From Tetrahymena elliotti 4EA (lineage: Eukaryota > Ciliophora > Oligohymenophorea > Hymenostomatida > Tetrahymenidae), in assembly GCA_000231825.2 (NCBI GenBank), contig JH720297.1, forward strand, positions 1,790,792-1,854,791: DNA of 64,000 nucleotides, read 5' to 3'. The first letter of the stretch is position 1. Each line of letters begins with the position of its first letter. Both the position numbers and the translations under genes were made by a program. Shown piece after piece: positions 24,953 to 38,800 of this stretch. The notes under the pieces are model-generated. The model saw only the letters and a program-made list of their open reading frames with translations. It was not told the DNA's origin and did no database searches.

Positions 24953-27544
24953 AATAAATTAAGAAAAACTTCATAATTAATTCTAATTTTGGATAAAAAT
25001 TTTGTTAATTATAAATATAAAAACAAATAAAATAATTTAAGATAAAAAACATATTTTTGTTTCCTAATATTATTTTCATGGTTAAACAATTATATTTCCT
25101 TAACATATTTTTATTTTGAGAAAATTGTCTTATTTATATAAAATACCTTATTTTCATATATTTAATTTACAGTTTTTACAGAAAAACAAGTAGTTTATTT
25201 TTATCTTCGATCATTTTAAATGTAATTATGGAACACAATTAAGTGAAAATTGAATTTGTACTATTGTTTTTATATTTGTTTTAAATCATATTTTGAATTT
25301 ATATATCATATATTTTACAAGTTTAGACTTGATTTAGAAATTTCATATTTTTACTCTATTATTTGATTATGTTTTTTTTTTGGGAACAAAGTTTCTCAAA
25401 ATTTCAATGAGTGATTTCTACAATTTACATTATTTGTTTGATTGATAATTGAAAGCTTTTTAATTTTATTGAAAAACAGTTTTAAAAAAGGTGATGTTGA
25501 AATCAATTTACTGGAGTAAAAAATTGCGTTTTAAGTAAAACAGTACCATTCTATTAATAAATAGTACTAGTACGTAATATTTTAAGCTATCTCTAAGTAA
25601 CAAAAAAAATACAAAGAAGAAGATTTTTTTCATATTTTCAATATCTAAAAATTGTTAAGGCTGTAAACAAAATTTGAAGCTTTTATGTTTGCTATGAATT
25701 CAATGATGTTTAAATTATACAAAATCTTAATTTTATGAATATTAAATAATAAATTACATTCAAAAATGTTTGGTGATGGTTTGAACAATAAATTAGAAAT
25801 AAAATAGATTTATTTCGAAAGGTATTTAAGTGGTTTTTCTATTTAAAAATATTTTTTATTGAAGATTTTTCTTAAGTTGATTATTTTTATTTTGGTTTCT
25901 CTTTTAGCACTTTGAAATAGAGGAAATTAGTTTATGAAAATAAAAATGAGTTTCTAAAATTTACTTTAAATTAGAAGAGAGAGGGATATTTGTTTGATGA
26001 TTCATCATTTATGATGACAAATGTAAACTAAAAATATATTTAAATCTTAGTAATTTTACAATTAGCTTTATGGATTTAATTCTATGAAAAAAATTATAGT
26101 ACAAGTGATAAATAAACACTAAAGAAATTTTACAATTATTGTAATTGAGAATAAATTTTTTTATAAATAAATCAAATTTTTGTCTTAATCAGCTATCTTT
26201 CTTCCTTTTTTTTCTTTCTATTGAGCGTTTTTTTAATTAAATTTTATCTCTCCCTTTTTTTAAAAGAAATAAAATGTAATTCTGCAATAAAAAACAGTTT
26301 TCTAAATTAGAATGAAAGAAATAAACTTCAAGAGATTGTCACTTAGTAAGTATTTGTAATATGAATAGTGCTAATAGATAATTTGTATTTTTTTAAAAAA
26401 ATATAAAATGCTATCTATAATAATATCTGAATTCTATTTTACTGGCCTGATTTTTTTCTTTTTTAGTTAGCTAATTAGTCAAAGAAAAGTTAATTTCTTA
26501 TTATTATTTAAATATTGATTGAATTCATTACATTAAAATATCTTAACTAAACGTTGTTCAAAGTTGTTTGGTTTAAAAAGATAACAAGAAAGAATAATGA
26601 TAACAATGGAAAATTAATTAAAATTTTTTCTCAACTAATCAAATTATGTTTGTGGTCTAGAAAAAATCTTTAATGAATTAAAATAGCTTAACACAAAATA
26701 GCTTTTTTTTCTAGTTAGTATTTTACATTTATAAAAATAATTAGAAAACTAAAAAAATATTTTTAAAGAAGAAATATTTTTGAAAAAGAGTTTTTTAATT
26801 GAAAAAATATGATTCTTATTATTTGTTCTGGTAATTCTTTTGATATGAAAAGTAAAATCTAGCTATTAATACCAAAAGTTTGTTGTTACTCTTCATTTGT
26901 TAAATCTTTTTTCTTTTTACATTTTTTAAATTTAATTAAAACTAAGCTAGTTAAATAAATAAAGAAAAGGGAAAATTGTAATCAGATTGATTGATGAGCT
27001 CGGAGTTAATTAATAATTACCATCACTTTTTTAACTAAAACAGGCGTAATAATATATCATCAGAATACAATTTGAGTCATCCAATTTACACTTAATTTTA
27101 TTGTAATTCAAGCAAGCTACTCTATTTTCTTTCTATTAACTTTAGATGGATAATTTTAAATGTTAGTAAAAATATCACTAACATATAAAACAAATATTTT
27201 AATTATCACATTGCTATATGTCATATTCTATGTAACACAAGCCAAAAATAATAATAAAATATAATGAGGATTATGATAGAGATATAAAAATATAGGATAC
27301 ATTGTTAAAAAAATAAAAATAAAAAAACATCAACCTTTATTCCTTATTTTAATCAGTTAAAAGCTGTTGTTAGTAATTAAATAAAATTTTGTAAATGTTT
27401 AAATCAAATTGAGAAGAGATCTGACTGTGCTTTAGTCTGGATTTATAAAGAATTTTAGATCACCTAGAGCTTATAAATTAATTTAATTCCAAAAAAAATA
27501 TCACAAAAAATAAGAGGAGTAACTAAAAAAAAAACCCAAATAAA
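24953..27544. other. Long non-coding AT-rich spacer
   Basis: 2.6 kb without a supported gene on either strand. Homopolymer T and A tracts are frequent. Its right end presumably contains the promoter of the first member of the F-Y-Q/Y-V-S-R family. Confidence 0.5.
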
Positions 27545-29128
27545 ATGAATAGAAGCCTCAATAAAAACCTGACTATATCTCCTATCAGCTAAGCTAAATA
27601 AAATTATCCAAAATAAATGTTCGATTTCTAGAACCTGTTTAAACTCGACATTGAAAAAGCTAACAAAAATCTTAATTCCAGCTTATCTCCTAAGCATGAA
27701 AAATTATATTACTAATAACCATCCTCATCATCATCAAAAACAGAAAGGTATTAATATAATACGAGCAAGAACAAATTTCAGAATCCCTCTAATACCAATA
27801 AATTTTTTAGAAGCAATGCTAACTAGCCTTTATAATCTCCAAAAAATGAATTAAATAAATCTAACTGTTAACTTGATAAGAGTTAATTATAATACTAACA
27901 ATAGCAGTAGTAGCAGTAGTAATAATAATATTTCAATTTTTAAAAGCAAGGAGAATAATTAATGCAAGTAACTCCTTTTGAAAAATAACCATAAAATGAA
28001 AATAGCAAAAAACTCTATGAAGAAAATAAAAAATCTGAAGAAAATAATAACTTGGACTAAAGTACCTCAGAGGATGATGCAGGATCAGAAGAAGTATCTA
28101 TCTGGTAAGAAAATGAATTAAAAACTAGTGGCGTAGATACAAATTAATTTATGGATAGCCGAGGAGAATTTTTAAACTTTTACTAAATTTACAGACTGCG
28201 CTCAGCTTTATATTAATCAACTTATGTTTCTCGCTCAGATACAATCTAAGAAGTATAAGTACTTTCTTCACATTTTAATAAAGAGATACCTATTAAATAG
28301 TTAGAATAACAATAAATTTATCTTGATAAATTTATCAATATTTAAAGAAAAAGCTAAATAGAAAAAAAATTGAAATAATAATAACAACAACTATTGTGGC
28401 CTCAAAATAATGTAAAAAACTATAATAAAAAATGTCACACAGAAAGAGCTAATAGACCAACAACTTCTTATTAGTAAAACTCTAATTATTCAAATAAATT
28501 AAAATAAGAAACAAATGAAAAGAGAGAACACAACTAAGTAAATTAACATAAATTAGATAATAAGAAAGAATCCACTCAAATGAATAATTAAGAATAATAA
28601 AAAAAATTGCTACAAAACAAACAATCTAAATAGCCAAATAAAATCTCTAACTTTAAAGAAACTAATGAATAGGGTGATTCTTATTAATAATTATCATACA
28701 AATACAAATCTTAAAGAAGAAACAAAATAAGTCTTGACAAAGAATAAGCCTATAAGCTTGTCTAAAATAAAACAGTCCCAATCAAAGAAATTACCTTACA
28801 AGATGATGATTCTCTGATCATTAATTAAAGTGTTAGTCCCACTTCTGCAAAATCTAACAATAAATTAAACCTAACTTAAGAATGGAATGATCCTTCTCCT
28901 TAATATCAAAATGGCGATAGTAAGAAAAAGGCCTAGGAGATAGGAAACTAAATTAAAAAGTAAAACATGGCAGATACTACTTAATCTGTGCTTTCATACC
29001 TCAAAAAAATAGTTTCTAGTTCCTAATAATTTGGCCAATAGTATTTTTAAAGTAAATAAATACCTAACTAATAATTGAGCAACAATCTCATTAATCAAAA
29101 AGGTTATGACATTAAACAAAAGAGTTGA
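27545..29128 (+). CDS. FYQ/YVSR-core family protein, member 1 (527 aa)
   Basis: Single exon, 528 codons, TGA at 29126-29128. This is the longest member of a family I do not recognise. The N-terminal about 150 residues are Ser/Gln/Asn-rich and include a pure Gln run near 27885-27930, written almost entirely as TAA, TAG, CAA and CAG. An acidic stretch (S-E-D-D-A-G-S-E-E) leads to S-I-W at residues 185-187. Then comes the family core: R-G-x-F-L-x-F-Y-Q-I-Y-R-L-R-S, T-Y-V-S-R-S-D-T-I-Q-E-V, L-S-S-H-F and Q-Q-Q-I-Y-L-D. The remainder is Gln/Lys-rich, ending with a short hydrophobic motif (V-L-S-Y-L-K-K-I) that resembles the end of member 2. There is no signal peptide or membrane helix. The function is unknown. 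Confidence 0.85.
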
Positions 29129-30660
29129 CTAATAATAAAAGCAACTGTTAATAAAAAAGCTCATCAAATATCAAGAAAAATTAATTTAATTCAAAATATT
29201 TAATTTTAAATGAAAATCTCTCATCACAAATACAAAAGATTTTATTATGAATTTTGATGAAATTTCATATTAAATTGATTTATCTTATGTTTTTTATTGC
29301 TTATTTGTTTAGATATTTATATTAATTTATATAAGTGTGAATATGATTAAAAATTTATTGATGATTAATTAATTAGTTTTCGTATTATTCTGGCAAATTA
29401 AGAAACCAACAAACACTGTATTAAATAACAAATTAAATTTTTCTTTTTAAAACAAGATGCTGTAAGATTGTTTTTTAATTATTTTGCTTAGTTTCCAACA
29501 TATAATTTGAGACTCAGTAAGTTAAGACTTCTTATTTTTAATAGTATATATTCTATTGGTATTTTAATATATAATATGATTTTACAAATTATTTACAAAA
29601 AAACTTCCATGGAAAAATATTTCAAAGCTTTTATTGAAAAGAATGATAATAAATTCTTTACTTTGATTTTTTAAATAACCATAAAATAGCTAAGGACGAC
29701 AATAGATAAAATCCATTTGGCAGAAATTTAAATATGATTCCATTTAATTATTAACACTGGCTCTAATTTTGATTAAAAAAAAGGAGGAATAATACCATTT
29801 GCCAAAAAGAAGCTCTAAAAATGAATGAAATTTTTTGAGTCAAAAATAAGAAAATAATTATTATATTATGAAATACAATTTCAAATTAAAATTCTTGAGA
29901 TATAAAATGTTATTTAAATAGTACTCTTGCTCTTTTAAATTATAAAAACAAGAAAAATCTCTTTTTTATTTTAATTTATCACTTTTTTTTATAAAATAAA
30001 ATTTAAAAGAATATCAGCCGATCAATGCTCCACTCCTTTTACTTCTTACAAAAATGATAAATTTTGAAAAATTATTAAATTAAATGAAATATAATATTTA
30101 ATAGTAAAATATCTTAAAACAAACTACTCTTCATAAATATTTTTGAAATGACTATTATTCTATTTGAAACAGCCACCTCATATTTCCTTTTTATTAATTC
30201 TTCCAAAGAAGGAAAATATTTTAAGTTATAAAATTAATTTCACAAATAAAACATGAAAAAAGTAGAAAACTCTAAATAATAATATGCAATTATTGTACAT
30301 GATGCGTATATTTTTTAAAATTAGATTTTGAGTAATTTAATCACACTCGAAATTAGCAATCATTGATTCTTTACTTAAAGAAATTTCAAAGCTTTCTTTT
30401 AATCACTTGTGGGTAATAATTTTGTAATCAGACAACAATATCATAATCTAAAATAAAAATACTAATCAAAACAAAGAGAAAACAGCTCAATTTGAAATGA
30501 AAAAGAATATTAAGATTTAGATGAGAAAACACTTGCTTCTAAAATTTAAAAATAAGTGTTATTATCCTCAGAATCTAAATTTTGAATAATTTAGTTAGTC
30601 AAAAATTTCTGATATTTTCAAGAATAAAGAATAGGATAAATGAGTAATATTACATTTACA
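29129..30660. other. Spacer between member 1 and the ghost copies
   Basis: AT-rich, no supported gene. It follows the stop of family member 1. Confidence 0.45.
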
Positions 30661-30779
30661 AGCGATATAAGCATTGAAAAATTCATTGATTTTAGAGGAT
30701 GTTTTTTATAATTTTTTTAATTTAACTCATTTTTTTCTGTCTTATTTTAGCATTTTTATGTATCTAGCTGACTATGATA
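30661..30779 (+). pseudogene. Ghost copy of the FYQ/YVSR core (relic A)
   Basis: A decayed fragment still aligns with the family core. It reads I-E-K-F-I-D-F-R-G-C-F-L-x-F-F-Q-F-N-S-F, then a Y-V-S-S remnant, followed directly by TGA codons. Compare member 1: the same order of D-x-R-G-x-F-L-x-F-Y-Q-x-Y-R-x-R and Y-V-S-R. Many basic and polar core residues have become Phe. Only the central core is recognisable. Confidence 0.65.
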
Positions 30780-30810
30780 AAAATGAACAAAATTATATTT
30801 AGAAAGAAAC

Positions 30811-30985
30811 TAGTAAAGCGCTGATAAATTTATTGATTTTAAAGGAGGCTATTTATAATATTTTTAGTTTTATAGATTTTTTTCCTGCCTTATTCTATGA
30901 ATATAGCTCTCTCAGACACTATTAAACAAGTTTTACATTTATCTTCTTAAAAAACTAAAAAAGTATCAATACACTGGATTAAATA
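30811..30985 (+). pseudogene. Ghost copy of the FYQ/YVSR core (relic B)
   Basis: A second decayed fragment lies about 150 bases after relic A. The first part reads D-K-F-I-D-F-K-G-G-Y-L-x-Y-F-Q-F-Y-R-F before a TGA. After a frame change it reads S-D-T-I-K-Q-V-L-H-L-S-S, then K-K-V-S-I and I-K-Q-Q. These match the second half of the core in member 1 (S-D-T-I-Q-E-V ... L-S-S-H-F ... Q-Q-Q). It is independent of relic A because the first half of the core is present twice. Confidence 0.75.
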
Positions 30986-33420
30986 ACAACGAGTTACAAC
31001 AACTAAAATAGCTATATAGTTAAGGAGATAACTCTGTAAATGAATACCAAGTAAAAAACTATAAAAAAATAGCAAATTGATAATAGATAATACTGATAAA
31101 AAATCAATAGAGGAAATAAATAATAATTTGAGAAGAACTATTAAAGCATCAGAAGATAAAGATAGCCTTATTAATTTATGGTAAAAAAGATAGAAAATAA
31201 TCTCTACAATTATTTTTAAATTAAAGGTAAAAATTTAAAACATCTCCTGAAATTAGTATAAAAATAGAGTCAAATTTTCAAAGTCAAAATTTAAATAAAA
31301 GGTGTACTTGAGGTTGAAATAAATACTCTCTAAAGACTTAAGACTATAGAAGTTTAAACAAAAAATATTTGTCTATCTTCTTTTACAAGAAAAAAAATAA
31401 AATATTTCCCTAACCTTTTAAGCAACTAATTTTTAGGATTCTTTTTTTAATAATTTACCAATTTTACTCTGATACAAACTACCCATTTCAAATAATACAA
31501 AAAACTAGTCTTGTTTGTAAACAATTTTTTTGTGAGAAATGCTAGCAGATTTTGCTTATTTTTCAAATAATATTTGCCTAAGAACCAGAGAAAATAATTA
31601 TTATTTTTATATACCATAAAATTTCTATGTTTTAAAAAAAAGGTTTTTGTAAGAAAGGATATATAATTTTTAAATTCATGTTTTTTTATTTTGCAAAAAA
31701 GTTATGAGGTAAAAAAATTATTGATCTGAATTGCTAGTTAATAACATTAAACTACTCAAGCCTTTTTTGGCTAAATAAATTAATAAATAACTTGATTTCT
31801 AATATATTTATTTGGCTAAAAAAAAGAATGAAATTATATATCTAAAAAACAATAAATTATTCCATTTATTTTTATTTCTATAAAAGATTGATGAATTAAA
31901 ATAATTTTTATTGAATCAATAAATAATCGATGTTATTAAAGTTATAAATTAATTTCTCAATTAAACCAAATCAACGCTTTTTAGAGAGTTTGTCTTTTTA
32001 ATTTTAAGATTAGCATCAGTCATACATAGCCTATCTAATAAATAATTTTAGTAGTTATACAAAAGTTTAGCTTTTAAAGTAAATTTGGCTTCACCAAGAA
32101 GACCTAAATATATATGGATGACAAAAATATTATTAATATAATTTCTCACAATCAAAATTGAGGCATATAAAATCAATTTTAGTTTGCTTAAAAATGAATT
32201 ATTCTGAATTATATAAAAATTAATCAAGTTGCAAAATATTGTAAACACTAAATTCCTAAATATTTTTACTATTATTCTATAAAAATAATTTTTGGAAAAA
32301 TAAATTATTGAGAAAACAATTCATTTTTACACTTAACGAATCACTTTTCTCTAAGGTCAAGCATTTTTTTAAGAAAATTGGCTATCTTGCAATATTAAAT
32401 AGTCAAAACATAAAAAAATTAATTAACATAGATTGCTTTTTTTTTCTTTAGTTTTTTTAAACAAAGAGAATTTACAACTTTTCATTGAATTTTTCAAATT
32501 CTAAATTTTTATTCTTTCTATAAAGGGTTTATATCTCTCATGTACCTCATAAATAACTTTCAAATCATAAATAGTTAGTCTGTTTAAAGAGATTAAAAAC
32601 CATTTTTAAAAGAAAATGAATTGTTATTGATATTCTTTTCAGAAATCAGGAATCATAAGACAAGAGATCTCGATAACACAAAAACAAAAATCAATACAGT
32701 GTTTAAAGCATTTAATATATAATGAATATTTGAAACATATAGTTCTTTTTTTCTTATTTACCCTACAAAAATTGGTCTAATTTTTAAATTTTATTTAAAT
32801 TATAGACAGTAGTTGCTATTATATCATTTAATCAGATTTTTAATGGTAAAATATCGTACTGTTCAAATATGATAATTTTTTTCATATTTTAATGTTAGTT
32901 AAAAACTGGTCAATTTTTAAATCTAACTTCTTCAGTTAAATCTGTTTTAATTATAATCTTTTACTAAAGTTAAAATGATCACCTTTTAATCATAACTAAA
33001 ATTAATTCGATTGTTAATTAATATTTGTTTTAGCCACAACTTTAATATTTCACTTTTAAATAGTTTTTAAATTTTTCAGAATAATTAGTTTGTTATTGAT
33101 AAGAAGAAACTAAGATCTATATTTACATTTATGTATTACAATAAATTTATTTCAAACAACAAAACCATTTCTGACTTTATGAATTTAAAACAAATAATAT
33201 GGCAATTGAACTTTTCATAATATGCTCATCATTGTTAAAATATTATCAAAATGCCAAAATGTGAAAATCTGTTTATCAAACCTAAAATTTTAATAAAAAA
33301 TATCATCATTTAGATTACATAGTTAAATGATAAATCTTCACATAATTATCTTTCAATATTTTTTCAAATATTAAAGATAACTGGCAATTCATTTATTGAT
33401 TAAATAAATTGATATACGTT
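30986..33420. other. Non-coding AT-rich spacer
   Basis: No supported gene on either strand. Open frames present are short and Ile/Phe/Asn-rich, as expected of spacer. Confidence 0.45.
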
Positions 33421-33840
33421 TACAGATTGCGTTTACTTATTGATACTTCAATTCAAGCTTATTGTACCTAACTTACAGCATTCTAGCTATTTAAATGGGT
33501 TAAAACTAAATGAGAATTTTGATAAATGGATTCCTGAAATCCAAAGAAAAAGCAAGGTAAAAAAAGATTAGAGTTTGTATCATGTTTCAGAAGGAATTTT
33601 AAAGATTTAAAGAAAATAAATTTATTTGAAGTGAGAAACAAACTAATGATTATTTTATTTGTCTAAATAATCAAAAAATCAAAAATTATATGGTCAATAT
33701 TTTGATTTCATAATCAAATAAGATTATATTGAATTACCCCAAAGCAATTTGGTAGAAGAAATATAAAAGAAAGGAAAGAATTTGAATAGAAAATAACATC
33801 ATATCAATTTTAAAAGTGATTTTTTTAAATTTAAACAATG
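33421..33840 (+). pseudogene. Possible decayed gene fragment, family unknown
   Basis: One + strand frame reads like protein across two TGA codons near 33629 and 33647. Before them come N-E-N-F-D-K-W-I-P-E-I-Q and S-L-Y-H-V-S-E-G-I-L. After them come L-Y-G-Q-Y-F-D-F-I-I and E-L-P-Q-S-N-L-V-E-E-I. Charged and polar composition and G+C are higher than in the flanks. I recognise no family, and no start or splice sites are convincing. It may be a gene relic from an element or an old duplicate. Confidence is modest, since this code leaves many chance frames open. Confidence 0.35.
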
Positions 33841-34727
33841 ACTTTCACTAATAATTACATCAAAAATGTAAGTGCAAAAAGAAGTCAAAAGAATTAACCT
33901 CATCTAAGAATTTCCTATTAAATAACTTTAAAAAGTAATGGACTTTTATTATTTTTTTATAATTTTTTTGAGTTTTACTATTAGAAAAGTTGGTTTGGTT
34001 ATTGTCTTTCAAACAATAAAAAAAAGAACATCTTAAATGCATGGCCAGCACATAAGTTGCTTTGTTTATTTAAGATTTCACTTTAAAAAATTTAAAAGAC
34101 AAACATTTAGCCATAATTTAAAAATAATTTGCTCTATTCAAAACGATGAATAAAATTAGAGGAACAAAAGAAATTCCGTACTTGAAATGAATTGATTTTC
34201 ATATACCATACTGAGACTACTTTTTAAAAAATAGAGTAATAATATTTTACTTAAGTTTTAAAAAATATTTTGTAAAAGTGGTATAAAATGGGTAAATTAA
34301 AAATGTAATTATTTAAATATCAGGTCATTAGTTCCTTCCTAACTGACTTGCTTTTAATTATTACAAGTAGAAAATTTATTTTGAAAGAGTTGATTTAAAA
34401 AAGAAATATGAAAATAGAAATAGATTTATTCATATAAAACTAAAAAAAACATTTTTTTGTTGATTCTAACTTTCAATTAATGATTTTTTTTATTAGAATT
34501 AAAATGTTTATTAAATTTATTTTAATTCTTTGGAGTAATAACATATATTTAAATGTTTTACTAGCTAGGCTAGGTTGAATAACAATCAATCGGCAGTCTC
34601 TTCTTAACTTATAAATTATTTAAATTAGAAGAGCTATGATCTTATAAAAAAATATAAAAATAAATCATATCATTAACAAAATAAATTAAAAAAACTCTCT
34701 TTAAAAAATATTTTAAAAGAATCTAGA
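33841..34727. other. Spacer upstream of family member 2
   Basis: AT-rich. No supported gene. It presumably includes the member 2 promoter. Confidence 0.4.
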
Positions 34728-35807
34728 ATGAATATTCATTTACAATCAAATTAAACAACTCTATAACTACCTAATTTTAGGAATCATAAGAATTCATTGA
34801 TCTTTAACTTAAAAAAATTTGAAAACTTTACTCAAAGCAAATAAAATTCATTCTTGACAGCAAATTAATCAACTAATCACCTAAAATAAATAGTTTTCAA
34901 GGAAAAACCTATTGAAAAATTAGAAGAAAATAACTTAAATTCAGAGGATTAAAATTATTTTGATGAACAAAGCCTTTCTAAAAAAATTACAAATAATCAA
35001 TTCAACCCCCCCTATTAAAATCTAATTTTACAAAATATTAATATTTCAAATTATTCTGATGATAGCGATGATGAAGAGTATTCCATTTGGGAAGAAGGCG
35101 AACAAAAGGAAGGAGGTATTAGTAATTAAAAATCTGTTGATATAACAGGAAACTAATTACATTTTTATTAGATATATAGAATCCGCTCTGTTTAATACTA
35201 AGATTCTTATGTATCTCGCTTTGATACTGCTAAAGAAGTTTTAAAATTGTCTTCTCACTTTTAAAAAAAATTATCCATAAATACAATCAAATAGTAATAA
35301 ATGTTCCTAGACTAATACTACTCCTAACAAAAATAAAATAAATAAAAGAAGACTTCTAATAATGAGGCTTAACTAAATAATAACCAAGTAAAGATGTCTC
35401 AGTAAGATTAAAAATATATTTCCTAGACGACTTCTTCATAAAATAAAGATTTAAATTCCAAAAGACATAAATAATAAATAAAAAATAACATATCATCTGC
35501 TGTAAGATAGGTTAGTTTTAAAACTTAATAAAGTATTCTTTATTAAGAGAGAAAAAACTCTCTAGAGTTATTTCTAAATAACATTAATAGTCAAAATTAA
35601 ATAATTATTGAAGAAAATAAATTTAGTCAGTCAGAAAATAACTCATAAGAATAATTTGACAATAATAATTTAATATGTGATATCAAAAGATAATCGATTC
35701 AATCTCCAGATACGAAAAGCCAATCGAATGAACAATAAATAAACAACTCTTTCATGAAATCTACTTTTTCTATTTTCTCTTATTTAAAATAGAAAATATT
35801 TTTTTGA
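34728..35807 (+). CDS. FYQ/YVSR-core family protein, member 2 (359 aa)
   Basis: Single exon, exactly 360 codons, TGA at 35805-35807. The layout is that of member 1 but shorter. A polar N-terminus leads to a strongly acidic run (S-D-D-S-D-D-E-E) before S-I-W at residues 119-121. The core follows: G-N-Q-L-H-F-Y-Q-I-Y-R-I-R-S, S-Y-V-S-R-F-D-T-A-K-E-V, L-S-S-H-F, and Q-Q-Q-M-F-L-D. A Gln/Asn/Lys-rich tail ends in a short hydrophobic segment (I-F-S-Y-L-K-x-K-I-F-F) like that ending member 1. A C7 run at 35006-35012 lies inside the coding region and encodes Pro-Pro. There is no signal peptide. The function is unknown. Confidence 0.85.
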
Positions 35808-38800
35808 AAGAAAATTTTAATAAACTTTTTTCTTTATTTAATTTTCTCCTCTTATATTTAAAAAATAAAATAAATTTTAAATTTAATAAATAAATAAATA
35901 TTATTCACTCTTTTTGTAAATACTTATTTTCATGCTTATATTTTAAAATATTTTTTTCTTATTATTTTAATATTGTTAAAATTTGGAAAAATGAATGAGT
36001 AGAAAAACAAAGAAAATTGAAATTATTAAAAAGGAAAATAATTATTCTTCTTTGGCATGTAAAGTTATTAAGAGATACGTGGTTAAAAAATCTTCAAGAA
36101 ATTATTTAAAATTAATAACTATTTATTTATTCTTCATTCGTAGAACAATGCACTTTATTTTATCTATTTTTGGTTTAATAAAAAAGTGTTTTGTTTGATT
36201 TACTTAGTTTCAATGAATATTATCGTAAGTTTTTTTTGTTCAAAGTTTTTTAAGTTTTGAAGTAAAAAAATAGTTTATTCTGATATGAGGGAGACTTAAA
36301 AATAGGTGAGTTCTTTAAAAAGACGCACCATTAAATTATAGTGAGTATTTGTCAGGTATTTAATATTTTTTTAATGAGTTTATCTCATTCTATCCTAAAT
36401 ATAATACGCATACGCATAATATATTTACAATTTACAATTTAGAGTAAATTCTAGCTAAATAAGTATTATTTAAATTATTTTATGCCCAACCGCATAATGT
36501 TTTATATGAATAGTATAATTTTAAGAAGGATTTTAATAGCTTATCTGCAAATATTCTAAAATAAATAAGCAATTTACAATATTTAAGGAGTACTTTTTAG
36601 TTATTATTTTTAATGCAAACCATGAAAATGATTTAGAAAATAATATAAACAAAGCACATTTAATGTAAGTTTTATATCATTTTAAATATTCTATCAGAAT
36701 ACAAAATATTATAAAATTTAGTTTTTTTTAAAATAAGGCCATTTTCTTTAGTTCACTTACGAATTCAAGATAAGAAAATAAATAGCTAGCAATTATTAAA
36801 AACTAGAAAACAAATATCAAACAAATAATTTAATTCACTTTTTTATTAAATTTACTATGAGTATTAATAGGTTAAATTTGTATTCAGCTATACTTATTAA
36901 TCTTAGTTTAATCAAAAATTTTCAAAAAAATCTTCTGAGAAGAAAGTTACATTATTTAAATTAAAGGCTTGCTCTATTCATACAATACTTCAATTTCCAT
37001 ACTATTTTTAAGAATATTTTTGCTCAAAAATTATCAAACGATTTAGATTAATTGCATTAATTTTTAAATAGAAATGTAGTGATGGTAAATGAAAATATGT
37101 CTATTTAAATAAAAATACTAAAAACTTTTTCCTTCAAGTTTAATAAACACAAAAAAGCTATTATAATATTTCTTTTATTTTTTTACAGAAATTAGACATC
37201 TTATAATTTCTAAAAGCTTCTGTAATTCAATGATTAAACATGGAAATAATAGTAAGTCAAATGTTTTCGTTATTTGATAAATAAATGAACTTAAAAAGAT
37301 TATCGAAATGAAACTAATAAAAATAACATTTTTAATGGTTTAATTTTTACTAAAGTAGCAATAAAGTCTAAAGATTATCTATTTTGATTAATTCAAAGAA
37401 AAATTATAATTATTATAAATATGAGTAAGAATTATCAAATTAATTTCAACAATTCGAAACCTTAAAAGTAGTGCAGCCTAGTTTTTTTCGTTATCTAACT
37501 TCAATCCCCTAAAACCAAAAATTTATGTTTATACTATTTCAATACTAGAAAAATAATATGAAAAAACTTATAGCTCCATATGGTAATATAAAAAATAATA
37601 ATTGTTACAAATTTTAATAAGCACATATAATAATTTGACAAATATTTTTAATATTTTCTGTGAATAAATTTCTTTCTCTTGTTTGGGAATTAATTTTTCA
37701 TCTATTACATTTTTTTTTCTAATTTTTCTATTTAATTGTTTAATCAAAATTAGTATCATAAATACTGATAAGTAAATATTGGGTAAAGAGTGTGTAATCA
37801 AGAGCTAAGTTACTTAAGGAAGATTAACCTCTTGTGATGTTATTACATTCAATTACTGTTTTTAAAAAATAAAATAAAAGGAAAGTGTATAACCTAATTT
37901 AAATATAATAATTATACTCATCAATCTAGTTGATCTAATGAATATAATTAAATTATAGTAGTTTGCTTTAAAGTATTTTATTTTTGTAACCAATATCTTC
38001 AATTCCAAGCAATGACTATTAATTTTACTACATAATGTAAGCTAGAAGTCTATTATACAATTCTTCCATATCGACTTTATCATTGCAGTTTATTAAAAAG
38101 ACGTTTTATTTCTTGCATCTTTCTTTTTCTTACAAATATATTTATTTATAAAGTTTTATTTTTAAAAATGATCCCAAAAATTTATTTTTTAAAATAATTT
38201 TTAGAAAATAATATTTCTCATAAATTTGTAAATTTGTAAATTTTTGAAATTAAAGGATAATTGAGGGTAAATTTTAACTCATATGATTATCTTAAATTCA
38301 TGCAAAATAGCTTAAGGTATATGATTTGATAAATTATTAGATTTCATCTAGATAAATCTTGAATGAAGCAAAGTTACTCCAGAACTTAAATAAAATATTA
38401 TATTTAAAAAAAATCTGTTTAGTGAGTTTGTGAAATTAGTTATAAAAATTTTGATTCTGCATATTTTTTAAGAATTCTTAGAATCTTTAAATTGTCAAAA
38501 ACTTATTTCAAAGAGTCCTATCTCTCACTAATTATTTTTTTCGCAAATAGAAGATTAAGTTAGACAGAGAAAGATACTTAAAATATTGAATTTTTAAAAA
38601 ACAAGCAGGAGAACAGAGCACTGATCTATTCATTCCACAAAAATTTCTTAAAAAATATTAAAAGATAACACTTAAGGCAAGTATTATGACATGTATTATT
38701 AAGAAAATCGCTATCAAAATCTAAAAGTGCTTCTTAAATAGATAACATTTAAAATACCTAAGGATTCCTAGATATTAAGTGATGGGCTCTTTTTATTTTA

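Noticed and set aside
35995..36198. 67-codon + frame ending at a true TGA
   Set aside because: No in-frame Gln reassignments, hydrophobic Ile/Phe/Leu composition, and an overlapping frame is equally open. Expected by chance when only TGA stops translation.
36320..37090. Long protein-like + frames in the spacer
   Set aside because: Two different frames look equally protein-like over the same bases, both Phe/Ile/Tyr/Asn-rich, with no start or consistent splice sites. I judge them chance openings, though a GC-richer patch remains unexplained.
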